From Chitinophagales bacterium (lineage in GTDB: Bacteria > Bacteroidota > Bacteroidia > Chitinophagales > JADIYW01), in the NCBI GenBank assembly GCA_020636545.1, contig JACJXS010000013.1, positions 62,001 to 126,000 of the forward strand: DNA of 64,000 bases. The letters are read 5' to 3'. The notes under the pieces are model-generated. The model searched no databases. It had not been told where the DNA came from and saw only the letters and a program-made list of their open reading frames with translations. A program made the translations under genes and the position numbers. Within the stretch, counting starts at the first letter, position 1; each line of letters begins with the position of its first letter. This document shows, in pieces, positions 28,401 through 37,372 of this stretch.

Positions 28401-31400
28401 TTTTCACACCTATCATTAACAAAGCAGCATTGCCTAAATCGGGATTTCCTATAATTGTTACTTTGCCATTTTTAGTATTATAGATATAAGGTAAATTATT
28501 AGGTGCATTGTCTTTATTTCTTAACTTTTTGATATGCGTTAATGTATCAATGGCAATTTTCATTTCATTGGAATCTGGCCAGATAATTCTTCTATCATTA
28601 TCATTATTTGGATTGTAAGTACCTGGAGGTGTAACTTTTAGTGGAATTTCATACTCGTAATAATTCTCAGTAAAATCAGCTCCTATTCTCATAAATAATG
28701 AAATATCATTATCCTTTATTGGATATAAATCGCCATCTCCACCCACAAAATTCTCAGCATGAGCAAACATTTTTAGCTGTTTATAATTCCTTAAATCTAA
28801 ATCAGAAATTTTATAAATAGCACGAGCATCGCCATCTTCTAATCTACAGATTTGTAAACTCAAAGATTGTTCATTTATTTGTACATTGTTATTGGAAGTT
28901 GCACTAATATTTTGTTCACGTGTGATACCTGGAGGAAGTGCATAAGTAATAGGTTTGCGGTTGGTATTTTCTTCAATATTTACATTTGTAATATTGAAAA
29001 TTGTATTATTATTTTGATCGTTTACTAATTCTTCGCCTGGTTGAGTTAATGATAATTGATAGCGTCTCCATTGGTTTCTGATTAAAGATATTTGAGAGAA
29101 ACGTAAGGTAACAGGTTGTTCAAAATCAGTCATTACCATACGTATAAATCGAATTGAACGGAAGTCAGCAATATTCCCAATTTTGTCTTCAAAATCAGCA
29201 ACAGGTATTTTAATTTGATACCAAGTATAAGTTTGATTTACACCATTAATAGTTGCAGTTCCTAATACTTTATCTGTAATATATGGTGAAGTTGCAATAA
29301 ATTGGTCATCAAAAGCTATTTTATATTGATAATATTCTTCATTTTCGTTCAAAGTATTATCATTATTCAAATCCTCATTATCAGGATAATTCGTTGAATT
29401 GCCATTTACATCTCCTCCTTTGTTATTATTAGAAGAGTTTCCTTGAGTATTACTAAAATTTTTATAGCGTGTAATTACATCATCATCGGGTGAAAAGCTA
29501 CCATCTCTAGGAAATATATAATTATCAGATGATGGGTCATCTAGTAGATTTTGAATTGCGGTTGCATCACCCACAACCAATTGAGCTTTAGAAAGGAAAG
29601 TACTATAAAAATCTCTTTCTTGTTCATCATCCATTCCATCAAAACCAACATCTTGTTTTTGAATTACTTTTGGATCTGCATCAAAATAATTACTAATTGC
29701 ATTTACAATTGTTGGCGTAAAGCCCCAAGCAGAACGCTCTACAGTTGTTCCGCCATTAGGTCTTGGCAAACCATTTTCATATTGCTTTCGAGAATCCTTT
29801 AATATATCTTCAGAAATATTTCCTAATTGAATGTATAAACTACCTTTTTTATCAGTACTATTCACGCCAACAAAAGGATCGAGAACCCACATTTGAATAT
29901 ATTCAATATTTGCAGCTTCAAAATCACTCATATCAATAGAACGCATAATTCCACTCCATCTTGTTTCAGGATTATTTAAAGAACCATCAGGTGCAGTTCC
30001 TTTTGATATTGAAGTAGGCGATGTTTCAAAGTTATAAGGACCTCTTTCTGCAGGAAAATAAGATAAATCTAAAGTTCCTAAAGGTGGGTTTCCTAAAAGT
30101 GGGTCTTGTCTATTGGTATAGACTTCAGTTGAATAGAATTGCCTCGTGTAAACATTACTATTCGTTTTGGCCATTTCACTTGAACTTAAAGGATTTCTAT
30201 TGCTCTTATCATAAAATAGAGGATCTATCGTGTACCAAGCTAATTTTGCTCGATTAAAACCATAAGGTAAACTATCGCTCAATTTAGCTTCTGGAAATCG
30301 TTCTTGTCCATACATATCTTTCATTCCTTTAGGTGCTGAAGCTAATTTCCACGACAAATAACTTCCTTTAATATCATAAGAAGAACTTGCACCTTCAAAA
30401 TCATCAATATATACTGCACCTGCACCTTCGTTATTAACTGCTTTATTATGACCTGGGATAAATTGTGCCACCTCCGCTTGTGCCGTAATTTTAGATGGTG
30501 CTGTGATATCCTGAGCAGTAATTTTATTAAAGAATTTAGATAGGCTTTTTGATTGACCTTGATAGTTCAAATCCATTCCCCAAACATTATTCTTAACTGG
30601 GTCATTTCCGAAATCTACTTTTTGAGTAAATGGTTTTTCCGATAAACGCATATGTGTAAAACCTAATGTTAAATTTTTATTGACGGTATAATCTAACCTA
30701 GTTCCAAATAATGATTTATTGACAACGCCGAACATTAAATTATTTTCAAAACTAATGTCTATTGGAACGCCTGAACTTAATACACCTTGATTGATAATAT
30801 TTACTTCGCCAATACTATAATTGACTGTATAATCAACATTTTCAGTAAGCACATTTCCGCCAGAACGAACAATTATCGAACCCTTAGGCAATTGAAATGC
30901 ATTTGGCAATCGGAAAGTACTATTATCAGTGCCTTGATAAGTTCCTTTCATTACATATCTATTAAATTCAGGAAATTGTTGAGCTCCAACTTTTGTTGTA
31001 TCATACAATAATTGATAAGCAAACTTTTTTGCCAATTCAGGGTTGTTAATTTTATCTGCCAACCATTTGCCAAAAGGTTCTAAAACTGGAAAAATAATTT
31101 TACCATTTTGGGTATTTATGGTAATATCAGGAATAAAATCAAATTGGCCATCATTTTGTGGGTCGTTTTGGTTATTTAGGTTATCTAAATTCATTACTCT
31201 CAGTAATTGTTTGCCTGAAATATCTCCAGCTTCTGGAAGGTATCTTTTAAATCCACCACCTGGGTCTCTATAATAAATATCAAATACAAATTTTTCACGA
31301 TTGACATTGTAGGCATTTAATGAATAAATATTTTTCATCATTAAATTCCAAATTGGATTCTTTACTCTAATAGAAGTTGCTTTCAACATTTTCAAAGCTA

Positions 31401-32847
31401 AAATTCGCTCTGCAGATTTAGCAGAATCCGCTAATGGTGGCAAATCATTAGAAAACTCTCCTATTTGATACACTTGTCCATTCACAGTATATTGTACAGC
31501 CACACCCAAAACTTCATCTGGACGTAATTGATAATTTAATGAAATATAACCTAATTGTGGATTAAATGTATATTCAGATGTCGCTAACTTTCTTGCACTT
31601 ACTTTCTCATAATCATCAATAGATTGAAAGCCATTAGAGGTTAAAAAATTAATGACTTTTGCTTGATTTCGGAAAAGCTCAGAATTAGCGGTCAATAAAC
31701 CAAAAATCTTATTAGAATAATTTCCTGTATAAGCATCAGCATTTCCATTCAACACACTTGGGTTTCTTACATTTTGTATTTTATTTTCACCTAAGTCGGC
31801 AAATGCCACAACTTCACGTACGTTTTCTGTTTGTCTTGTTTTGTTGGTAACCCAAACTTCCAACCTGGTTACAACAGCTTGGGAAGCAACATAAGGCAAA
31901 CGGGATAAATTTTGTTCATAATTATCTCTAAAAACATGGGCTAAAAAGAAGTGTCGATTATCTTCATATTCATCAGCTTTGATTTCAAATTTTTTAGTTT
32001 GAGAACCATTTTCAAATCGAACATTTTCAGTTTTAGATTTTTGTTGGGACAAAACATTTGTAATTGTAAGTCTTCCAAATTTCAATTGAGATTTAATACC
32101 AAATAAACTTTGTGGGCCACGTATCAAAGCAGAGCGTAATGGCATACTTATATTACCAAATTCTATCAATTGTATAATATCGTCTTCTTTGCCTTGATAC
32201 CCTAATTTTAGTTGATTATCAAATGCAAAACCAGCTTTTGAATTGTAATTAATGCCTAATTTTAATTTATCACCAATAGAAGCTTGTAAACCCAACTGGA
32301 TATTCATATCAAAATCAAAGTTGGTATTTCGTCTTTGATTTTGTAATAAAACAGGATTATCTACTTTTTGAGAATTTACACCTACTGTAACATCTACATT
32401 TCCTGTCGGGACAATTTCAATTTTTGTGCCTGCAAATAATCTATCAAATAATTCAGGTCCTTGATATAAAAAAGGTTGCTTAGTTTTTCGTTCTGCTAAA
32501 TCAATAGCTTTAGAACGTTGTTGAAAATAATTTTGTTCAGTATTTTTATTTTGTAATTTTACATACTCATCATAAGTAAGAAAGGTTGGGGTTCTAAAAT
32601 TAGATTTCCCTATTTTCTCAGTATAATAAAATTGCTTTGTAATCGGGTCATATTCTACATCTTTATTGATTATCTTAGGATCTTTTAAATCTAAAGTATT
32701 ATTCGAATTAGGTGTATAAATTCCGTTATTATTTCTATCTTGAATTGGGAATTTTAATTGAATACTATCTTTCTTTTGAGCAAAAATACTTATTTGTTGT
32801 CCAACAAGTAACAATAGAAAAAAGATATGCCTAATAGTATTCTTCAA
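25462..32847 (-). CDS. sprA: SprA (Sov), outer-membrane translocon of the type IX secretion system
   Basis: SprA forms the very large beta-barrel through which type IX cargo crosses the outer membrane. The 2461-residue protein has a signal peptide (KNTIRHIFFLLLLVGQQISIFAQ), many beta-rich segments of porin type, and family landmarks such as GPQSLFGIK, RWSGIMRSIDMSDFEAANIEYIQMWVLDPF and AEVWVNELRVSGFDE, ending in a barrel strand FRFSLAQ. A Lys/Glu-rich coiled coil sits near residues 1920-1990. The start is TTG at 32847, since no ATG precedes the signal peptide. ruvA follows upstream with a 23-base gap, an arrangement I recall from other Bacteroidota. Confidence 0.97.
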   Translation of the reverse strand: MKNTIRHIFFLLLLVGQQISIFAQKKDSIQLKFPIQDRNNNGIYTPNSNNTLDLKDPKIINKDVEYDPITKQFYYTEKIGKSNFRTPTFLTYDEYVKLQNKNTEQNYFQQRSKAIDLAERKTKQPFLYQGPELFDRLFAGTKIEIVPTGNVDVTVGVNSQKVDNPVLLQNQRRNTNFDFDMNIQLGLQASIGDKLKLGINYNSKAGFAFDNQLKLGYQGKEDDIIQLIEFGNISMPLRSALIRGPQSLFGIKSQLKFGRLTITNVLSQQKSKTENVRFENGSQTKKFEIKADEYEDNRHFFLAHVFRDNYEQNLSRLPYVASQAVVTRLEVWVTNKTRQTENVREVVAFADLGENKIQNVRNPSVLNGNADAYTGNYSNKIFGLLTANSELFRNQAKVINFLTSNGFQSIDDYEKVSARKLATSEYTFNPQLGYISLNYQLRPDEVLGVAVQYTVNGQVYQIGEFSNDLPPLADSAKSAERILALKMLKATSIRVKNPIWNLMMKNIYSLNAYNVNREKFVFDIYYRDPGGGFKRYLPEAGDISGKQLLRVMNLDNLNNQNDPQNDGQFDFIPDITINTQNGKIIFPVLEPFGKWLADKINNPELAKKFAYQLLYDTTKVGAQQFPEFNRYVMKGTYQGTDNSTFRLPNAFQLPKGSIIVRSGGNVLTENVDYTVNYSIGEVNIINQGVLSSGVPIDISFENNLMFGVVNKSLFGTRLDYTVNKNLTLGFTHMRLSEKPFTQKVDFGNDPVKNNVWGMDLNYQGQSKSLSKFFNKITAQDITAPSKITAQAEVAQFIPGHNKAVNNEGAGAVYIDDFEGASSSYDIKGSYLSWKLASAPKGMKDMYGQERFPEAKLSDSLPYGFNRAKLAWYTIDPLFYDKSNRNPLSSSEMAKTNSNVYTRQFYSTEVYTNRQDPLLGNPPLGTLDLSYFPAERGPYNFETSPTSISKGTAPDGSLNNPETRWSGIMRSIDMSDFEAANIEYIQMWVLDPFVGVNSTDKKGSLYIQLGNISEDILKDSRKQYENGLPRPNGGTTVERSAWGFTPTIVNAISNYFDADPKVIQKQDVGFDGMDDEQERDFYSTFLSKAQLVVGDATAIQNLLDDPSSDNYIFPRDGSFSPDDDVITRYKNFSNTQGNSSNNNKGGDVNGNSTNYPDNEDLNNDNTLNENEEYYQYKIAFDDQFIATSPYITDKVLGTATINGVNQTYTWYQIKIPVADFEDKIGNIADFRSIRFIRMVMTDFEQPVTLRFSQISLIRNQWRRYQLSLTQPGEELVNDQNNNTIFNITNVNIEENTNRKPITYALPPGITREQNISATSNNNVQINEQSLSLQICRLEDGDARAIYKISDLDLRNYKQLKMFAHAENFVGGDGDLYPIKDNDISLFMRIGADFTENYYEYEIPLKVTPPGTYNPNNDNDRRIIWPDSNEMKIAIDTLTHIKKLRNKDNAPNNLPYIYNTKNGKVTIIGNPDLGNAALLMIGVKNPKRISGINDNYDDGNPKCAEVWVNELRVSGFDETKGWAALGRVDVQLGNLGNITLSGNMHTIGYGDIEQKVDQRNRDNFYQIDATANLQLGNLLPEKAGLKIPVYAQYSQAVSTPKYDPYEFDVKVKDKYDEINADADLTKSEKKQQIDSIKNIVQDITTIKSINVTNLQKVRTNPDKQARIYDIENFTFTYAYTELEKTSPIVEYDRTVRHTGALGYTFTPKQFIWQPFKSLKNNNKYLKPIKEFNLSLKPSSLSFRTDLNRQFNKTKIRDIGDDGLVLDPTYFKYFTWDRFWSIRYNLTRSISVDYTANQQARIDEPFGELNTKAKRDSMWHNFLKLGRPTNYNHNFNASYNLPLQHIPFLDWMTVRTRYGSTYQWTAPSLALQSLGAIAQNSMTYQINADVNFKNLYNKAKFLKPYNTNQPKKTKEEYTKAVEQYEKQNQNFIDKMVQKEKEIEKKIEDIEAAKLDTTITREQIEQMVVEKKELKNQLRSLKYSKKGLTQPANPKLDFVVRPLMMLQRASLSLDRTYTTVLPGLMPTPLLFGQNFEHKAPGFKFLMGGQRDTTWLGRKGEQGWISADTTLNYQFIQTKQKTFNLRVSLEPFRDLRIDITMQKTQGENYSEFFKKTGNGMAYQHLTPQVSGNYSISFLMFRTIFGKVDDNNFTAAFRNFEKNRELYSQKFGDKNPNSTGIYINDSIVLPNYKEGYGPFSQDVLLPSLIAAYTGKSIDRVKLNPLKTMPLPNWRLTYNGITKTKWGKKMFTSFNITHGYNSTFSIGSYITNLNFLNTPGYVNEDMYYTPYNMDTLTGNYYSLYVVPQVAIQEQLSPLIGLEATWKNSLITNFEFKKSRMLSLSMLDYRLSETRTTEITAALGYKIAHFKVPFKIKGKKITLNNDINLRADFSIRNDKTVNYRLDQNIAEPVRGQKTMSLAATIDYIVNEKFNIRVFYDFRKILPATLSSYPTKTHRGGVTFRFSLAQ

Positions 32848-32855
32848 AGTCTGAA

Positions 32856-32863
32856 CAAATATA
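32856..32863 (-). promoter_or_regulatory. TAnnTTTG promoter box of sprA
   Basis: Reverse-strand TATATTTG lies in the short ruvA-sprA gap and ends eight bases before the TTG start, so sprA may have its own start point besides read-through from ruvA. No -33 TTG is visible. Confidence 0.4.
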
Positions 32864-32870
32864 ATTAAAA

Positions 32871-33467
32871 TTATAAATTTTTAAGGCTTTGTTTTATCAG
32901 GTCTTCAGTGGTATTAATGTTTGGGTTTATTTTAAGAACAGTTTGAATTGCCTTTTCTGATTGATTTTTTGCAAAACCAAGCATTGATAAAGCAGCGATT
33001 GCTTCTGAAAAGATTTCTGATTTGCTATTCGCCATAATTCCTAATTCAGAAGATTGTAAATAAGTTTCTTTCTTTACTTTATCTCTCAATTCAATAATTA
33101 CTCTTTGAGCTGATTTGGGTCCAACACCTTTCACTGATTGTATTAAACGTACATCTTCATAAATTATTGCATTTGTCAATTCTTGAACAGACAAAGAAGA
33201 CAACATCAGTCTAGCTGTATTTGGCCCAATTCCTGATACTGAAATTAAGTGATTAAAAATATTTTTTTCATCTTCACTATAAAAACCATATAGAAAATGT
33301 CCATCTTCACGGACAATTTGTTGTGTATAAAGAATAGTTTCCTCTAATTTCTCAATTTCAGAATAAGTTTGCAAGGTTATATTCACCTGAAAACCAACTC
33401 CACCGCACTCAATATATACTAAGGTCGGCGACTTATAAGTTAATTTTCCTTTTAGATAAGCATACAT
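32871..33467 (-). CDS. ruvA: Holliday junction branch-migration protein RuvA
   Basis: RuvA binds four-way junctions and loads the RuvB motor in recombination repair. The 198 residues show the N-terminal OB fold (MYAYLKGKL, VYIECGGVGFQVNI), the two helix-hairpin-helix motifs around VSGIGPNTARLML and VKGVGPKSAQRVIIELRDK, and the small C-terminal three-helix domain EAIAALSMLGF. Its stop lies 23 bases before sprA, and it begins 17 bases after the lytic transglycosylase gene, so the three may form one transcript. Confidence 0.96.
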   Translation of the reverse strand: MYAYLKGKLTYKSPTLVYIECGGVGFQVNITLQTYSEIEKLEETILYTQQIVREDGHFLYGFYSEDEKNIFNHLISVSGIGPNTARLMLSSLSVQELTNAIIYEDVRLIQSVKGVGPKSAQRVIIELRDKVKKETYLQSSELGIMANSKSEIFSEAIAALSMLGFAKNQSEKAIQTVLKINPNINTTEDLIKQSLKNL

Positions 33468-33484
33468 ATTTTTATAGTTTTATG

Positions 33485-35356
33485 TTATTTACATGGTTTT
33501 TTTCGGACTTTAATTTCTTGTCCTGGTTTTAAAATTGGTTTTTTATCAAAGTCATTCCAATTAATTAAATCTTGAACAGAAACCTCATCATATTTTTGAG
33601 CAATTGTCCATAATGTTTCACCAGATTTTATTTTATACATTTCAAAACAATCTTCGTCCCGAAAATAATTAATTGGATTCAATTTTGTACTAAGTGGTTC
33701 GCTTTTCTTTTCTTCTTTTTTATTTTTCAATGCAAGCAGTTCTTCTTGAGTTTGAATATCATCTGATAAAATATTTTTTAAACGAAAAGAAAGAAAATTA
33801 AAGTGTACAAAATGGGTATAATCTTTTTCATGAACATAAAGAACTAACTCTTGATTGACTTTAAGTAAATTTCCAGATAGTTCATTCCAGCGTCTAATTT
33901 CACTAACTTTTACATGGAACCACTTCGCAATAAATCCTAAATTATCGCCTTGCATCACTGTATAAACAATAGTTCTATAATTTGCATCATCTTCTTTGTA
34001 AAAATCAGGCGTTTCAATTTTCTGAGTATTAGCTACTTGCAGTTTAGACAGATTATTCTGCTGAACAATTGGTGCCGTTGCATTTTTCTGTTTTAGTTCC
34101 TCACGTTTTTGTTTTAAATATTCTTCTTTGGTTGGCTCTTGTTTTACAGATTGCTTTTCTTTTTTCTTTTGTTCAGCTAGTTTTTTTTCTTCTTCAATGA
34201 GCTTTTTCTTCGCAGATAACTTTTCTTGTTCTGCTAATTTCTTTTCCTTGGCAATTTCTTGTTTTGTTTTCTTTTTAGGTTTTTCAACCTTTTCTTTTGG
34301 AATATCTTCAGAACTAAAACTCTTTGTATTATCTGCACTAGGTTTTACAACATTTGGAGTAGATAACTTATCTCCTACATTTACGTTTTCTGCAAATGCG
34401 TATAATGAGTCTTGATAATAATTAAAAGCCACCATTTTTGAAGCTGGTAAATTAATCGTAAAATTTGCAGGTATTAAAGTGGTTAATAGAGATGGATTTT
34501 CTTCTATAATTAATGCTTTATCGATACCAACAATTTTAGTTAAATCTTGAACAGTTAATTTGTCTTTTAAAGTAATGCGTTGAGTATTTTCACGATATAG
34601 AGGCGATGGACTAATGCCCATATTTTTAGCATACTTCATTGCATAAACTATTGCAATATATGAAGGAACATAAGCTTGTGTTTCCTTTGGCAAATATGGT
34701 TTTATATCCCAATAATTTTTAGAACCACCAGCTTTATTGATGGCTTTGTTGACATTTCCTGGTCCACAATTATAGGCTGCAATAGCTAAATGCCAATTTC
34801 CATAAATATTGTACATATATTTTAGGTATCGAGCAGCAGCATCACAACTTTTGTATGGATCTTTACGTTCATCAATTCGCTTATTAATAGCTAATCCATA
34901 TTGCAAACCTGTGCCATGCATAAATTGCCATGGACCTGTTGCTCCAACTGGAGAACGAGCAAACGGGTTTAAAGCAGATTCTACAACAGCTAAATATTTC
35001 ATTTCGTCTGGAACACCATATTCATTGAATATAGGTTCAAATATTGGAAAAAACTTCTCGGCACGACCTAGAACTTTAGCAATATGTGTACTTTTAGACG
35101 TATAAAAGTCTATGTATTTTTGAACATGTGCATTGTAATCTAAAGGTATTGTTCTTTGTATTTTTTTTAGTCTAACATTTATTTGAGCACTTAAAATCGC
35201 TGGATCAGGGTCATTTTTGAATAATTGTTCTTCAGTAGGAATTAATAAATCAGAAGGATTATCTTGCCATTGGTTAACTAATTTTTGTGCCTTAGCATCA
35301 AAAGTAAATGCAAAAAAAAGTATAAAAATGCATAGTATAATAGGCTTAAAAGTCAT
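33485..35356 (-). CDS. MltD-like lytic transglycosylase with LysM domains
   Basis: This secreted enzyme would cleave peptidoglycan glycan strands. After a signal peptide (MTFKPIILCIFILFFAFTFDAKAQ) comes an SLT domain with the catalytic Glu in YLAVVESALNPFA and the family segments GATGPWQFM and NCGPGNVNKA. A first LysM-like segment (around KLTVQDLTKI), a Lys/Glu-rich coiled coil and two clear LysM modules (YTVMQGDNLGFIAKWF and YKIKSGETLWTIAQKY) follow. The ATG at 35356 gives 623 residues; a TTG at 35395 would lie inside the promoter box. It is upstream of ruvA. Confidence 0.93.
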   Translation of the reverse strand: MTFKPIILCIFILFFAFTFDAKAQKLVNQWQDNPSDLLIPTEEQLFKNDPDPAILSAQINVRLKKIQRTIPLDYNAHVQKYIDFYTSKSTHIAKVLGRAEKFFPIFEPIFNEYGVPDEMKYLAVVESALNPFARSPVGATGPWQFMHGTGLQYGLAINKRIDERKDPYKSCDAAARYLKYMYNIYGNWHLAIAAYNCGPGNVNKAINKAGGSKNYWDIKPYLPKETQAYVPSYIAIVYAMKYAKNMGISPSPLYRENTQRITLKDKLTVQDLTKIVGIDKALIIEENPSLLTTLIPANFTINLPASKMVAFNYYQDSLYAFAENVNVGDKLSTPNVVKPSADNTKSFSSEDIPKEKVEKPKKKTKQEIAKEKKLAEQEKLSAKKKLIEEEKKLAEQKKKEKQSVKQEPTKEEYLKQKREELKQKNATAPIVQQNNLSKLQVANTQKIETPDFYKEDDANYRTIVYTVMQGDNLGFIAKWFHVKVSEIRRWNELSGNLLKVNQELVLYVHEKDYTHFVHFNFLSFRLKNILSDDIQTQEELLALKNKKEEKKSEPLSTKLNPINYFRDEDCFEMYKIKSGETLWTIAQKYDEVSVQDLINWNDFDKKPILKPGQEIKVRKKPCK

Positions 35357-35392
35357 TCTACTAATATAAATTAATATTTTAAAATAGGGAAA

Positions 35393-35400
35393 CAAAAATA
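35393..35400 (-). promoter_or_regulatory. TAnnTTTG promoter box of the lytic transglycosylase gene
   Basis: Reverse-strand TATTTTTG, 36 bases before the ATG at 35356. It overlaps the more distal in-frame TTG, which argues against that start. Confidence 0.45.
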
Positions 35401-35500
35401 CAGTTATCTATGTTTTTTTTGTGAAATAATTAATAATATAATTCTTATTTACTAATTATTTCTAGGGAATAAATTCGGACTGTAGAGTATTAAATATAAA

Positions 35501-35531
35501 TAAACTGTTTTAGGTATTTAAAAACAGTTTA
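35501..35531 (-). terminator. Hairpin terminator after tatA
   Basis: An 11-base-pair perfect stem, TAAACTGTTTT paired with AAAACAGTTTA, with a nine-base loop, about 20 bases past the tatA stop on the reverse strand and followed by T-rich sequence. Confidence 0.6.
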
Positions 35532-35552
35532 AATGAAGGAATTAGAAATAAT

Positions 35553-35768
35553 TTATTCTGAAATCTTCTTTTTTTCCTCTTCTTCTTTTAGGCCTTTTTC
35601 AAACTCTTCCTGAATATTATTCTTAGCAGCATTAAATTCTCTAATACCTTTACCTAAACCCTTCATTAATTCTGGAATTTTTTTTCCACCGAAAAGTAAA
35701 ACTACTACTAATAATATTAAAACCCACTCACCGCCTCCAGGCATACTAAATAACAAAACTGAATTCAT
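35553..35768 (-). CDS. tatA: Twin-arginine translocase subunit TatA/TatE
   Basis: TatA forms the variable pore for export of folded proteins. The 71-residue protein has a short N-terminal part, one membrane helix ([14 protein letters not shown]), the hinge [19 protein letters not shown] with the conserved Phe of the amphipathic helix, and a charged tail rich in Glu and Lys. No tatC is in the window. It has its own promoter and terminator. Confidence 0.93.
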   Translation of the reverse strand: MNSVLLFSMPGGGEWVLILLVVVLLFGGKKIPELMKGLGKGIREFNAAKNNIQEEFEKGLKEEEEKKKISE

Positions 35769-35786
35769 ATCTATATTTTTACTTTA

Positions 35787-35814
35787 CAAATTTAATATTT
35801 TAAAATCAAAACAA
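35787..35814 (-). promoter_or_regulatory. Bacteroidota-type promoter of tatA
   Basis: Reverse-strand TTG (35814-35812), a 17-base spacer and TAAATTTG (35794-35787), 18 bases before the tatA ATG. One of the best matches in the window. Confidence 0.6.
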
Positions 35815-35839
35815 GGTATAAAAATGATTAAGATTTATT

Positions 35840-36220
35840 TTAATCTTTAAACCTTTCGATATCACGTCTATCTTTTTTAGTTGGTCGCCCAACTCCTCTA
35901 TCTCTTATTTCATATTGATAGAAGAAAGAAGGCTGACTTTGGTCGTGAATGCTTGGCGGAGATTTATCTTCATAACATGTTATAGCAATAGGTGCCCCAA
36001 CTCTTTTATCTATTAACCTTATGACTTTCAATATTTTAATATCACCGTTTTGCTGAAACTGAAGCTCATCTCCTATTTTAACCAACTGAGAAGGCTTTAT
36101 TCTTGTACCATCTAACTTTATTTTGCCTGAATTACAAGCATCAGTTGCTGCGGTTCTAGTTTTAAACATCCGTACTGACCACAACCATTTATCTACCCTA
36201 ACTTTCTCTAATTCAAACAT
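35840..36220 (-). CDS. S4-domain RNA-binding protein (Hsp15-like)
   Basis: A 126-residue protein whose first 70 residues form an S4 RNA-binding domain: VRVDKWLWSVRMFKTRTAATDAC then KIKLDGTRIKPSQLVKIGD. Hsp15 binds stalled 50S subunits that carry a nascent chain. The tail is basic and ends with RGVGRPTKKDRRDIERF, typical of this group. I chose ATG at 36220; an upstream TTG adds eight unconvincing residues. It lies 71 bases upstream of tatA on the same strand. Confidence 0.85.
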   Translation of the reverse strand: MFELEKVRVDKWLWSVRMFKTRTAATDACNSGKIKLDGTRIKPSQLVKIGDELQFQQNGDIKILKVIRLIDKRVGAPIAITCYEDKSPPSIHDQSQPSFFYQYEIRDRGVGRPTKKDRRDIERFKD

Positions 36221-36260
36221 TGGCAAAGTTTTTGCATTATGCAATATTAAGAATTAAAAG

Positions 36261-36268
36261 TAAATTTG
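36261..36268 (+). promoter_or_regulatory. TAnnTTTG promoter box of the lipocalin-like gene
   Basis: TAAATTTG ends four bases before the ATG at 36273, again placing the transcript start at the start codon. Confidence 0.45.
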
Positions 36269-36272
36269 CTAT

Positions 36273-36710
36273 ATGAAGAAACTATTTTTTATATTTTTTG
36301 CTGGATTATTATTTTTTGTAAATGCAAAACCACCTAAATCAAATACATCTACCACTAATAATCAAAGTTGGGTGGAAAGTACTTCAATTTATGGAAAGTG
36401 GAAATGGGCATCTACCGAATGTTGTGGTAAGAAAAAGGGCATTACTACACCAGATTCAAATGAAGATAATATAATTTTAGAGTTAAAATCAGACAATACA
36501 TTTAAAGAAACTTCTAATAAACATAGAATTCCAAGACAAGGAACTATAATTTTAACAAAGACATATAAAGAAGATAAATCATATACCAATATGATACAAT
36601 TCAATGATGAACGTCCAGCTCATTATAGTTTATCAAAAAATGGAGATACCTTAACTTTAAGTTGGGAGTATTTGGAATTACAAAAAGAAACTTATGTTAG
36701 AGTCAAATAA
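36273..36710 (+). CDS. Secreted lipocalin-like protein
   Basis: A 145-residue protein with a signal peptide (MKKLFFIFFAGLLFFVNA) and a beta-rich mature part. The pattern IYGKWKWASTECC, then NIILELKSDNTFKE and DTLTLSWEYLE, is typical of the small lipocalin-like proteins common in Bacteroidota. The two Cys of ECCGKK are adjacent and have no obvious partners. Function unknown; probably periplasmic or outer-membrane associated. It converges with the fatty acid hydroxylase-like gene, with seven bases between the stops. Confidence 0.65.
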   Translation: MKKLFFIFFAGLLFFVNAKPPKSNTSTTNNQSWVESTSIYGKWKWASTECCGKKKGITTPDSNEDNIILELKSDNTFKETSNKHRIPRQGTIILTKTYKEDKSYTNMIQFNDERPAHYSLSKNGDTLTLSWEYLELQKETYVRVK

Positions 36711-36717
36711 TTTGTTA

Positions 36718-37296
36718 CTAATTTAAAGAAATATTCAAATTATCTGGATTTATGTTTTTAAGCTTATTTAATTTTTCTTGTTTGAGTTGCATTTTTCTTG
36801 CTCTACGTTGATTATCAAATTGCTCTCTTTCTGTACCTTTATAAACTAAACGAGTTCCCATTACATAATCCCAAAGAGGAAATGTTACACACCAATTCAT
36901 ATCTTGATTGGGTGCCATGTGATGATCATAATGCCAAGGCAAATATTTATATCCCCATTCAGGATCTAAATGTGATTTTTTATGTACCCGATAATAATTG
37001 TATTGAGATAACCACAATGCAGAAACAAAACCTGGTGCAATAGGAAAAAATGGTGCTACTGCAACTGCTGCAACAGCCAATGATGCCACTTCTTTACTTT
37101 GTGGATTCCAAGATTCCATAATATCTTTTTCATAGTCAGAATCTCTATAATTTTCATCTAATACAGTTTTATGATGAACTGCCCAGTGAAAACGCCAAAA
37201 GTTACCTTTCTTTTTGCCTTGTCCATGTAATATTTCTTTGTGAAAATACCATTCAAAAGCATTTGCAAAAATTAATCCAGGAATAAAACCAAACAT
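36718..37296 (-). CDS. Sterol desaturase/fatty acid hydroxylase-like protein
   Basis: A 192-residue protein with the clustered histidines of the fatty acid hydroxylase superfamily, which bind a di-iron centre that oxidises lipids: HKEILHG, HWAVHHK, HKKSHLD and HYDHHMAPNQDMNW, followed by TFPLWDYVMGT. Two hydrophobic stretches separate the clusters. The C-terminal tail is basic. The lipid acted on is unknown. ATG at 37296 is preferred over a TTG two codons upstream. Divergent from the GNAT-like gene. Confidence 0.8.
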   Translation of the reverse strand: MFGFIPGLIFANAFEWYFHKEILHGQGKKKGNFWRFHWAVHHKTVLDENYRDSDYEKDIMESWNPQSKEVASLAVAAVAVAPFFPIAPGFVSALWLSQYNYYRVHKKSHLDPEWGYKYLPWHYDHHMAPNQDMNWCVTFPLWDYVMGTRLVYKGTEREQFDNQRRARKMQLKQEKLNKLKNINPDNLNISLN

Positions 37297-37353
37297 AATC
37301 AATTATTTATTATCGAAGCTAAGAATAAAACATTAATTAACAAAATTAAATTT

Positions 37354-37361
37354 TACTTTTG
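37354..37361 (+). promoter_or_regulatory. TAnnTTTG promoter box of the GNAT-like gene
   Basis: TACTTTTG lies 12 bases before the ATG at 37373. Confidence 0.45.
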
Positions 37362-37372
37362 TTCTTCAAATT

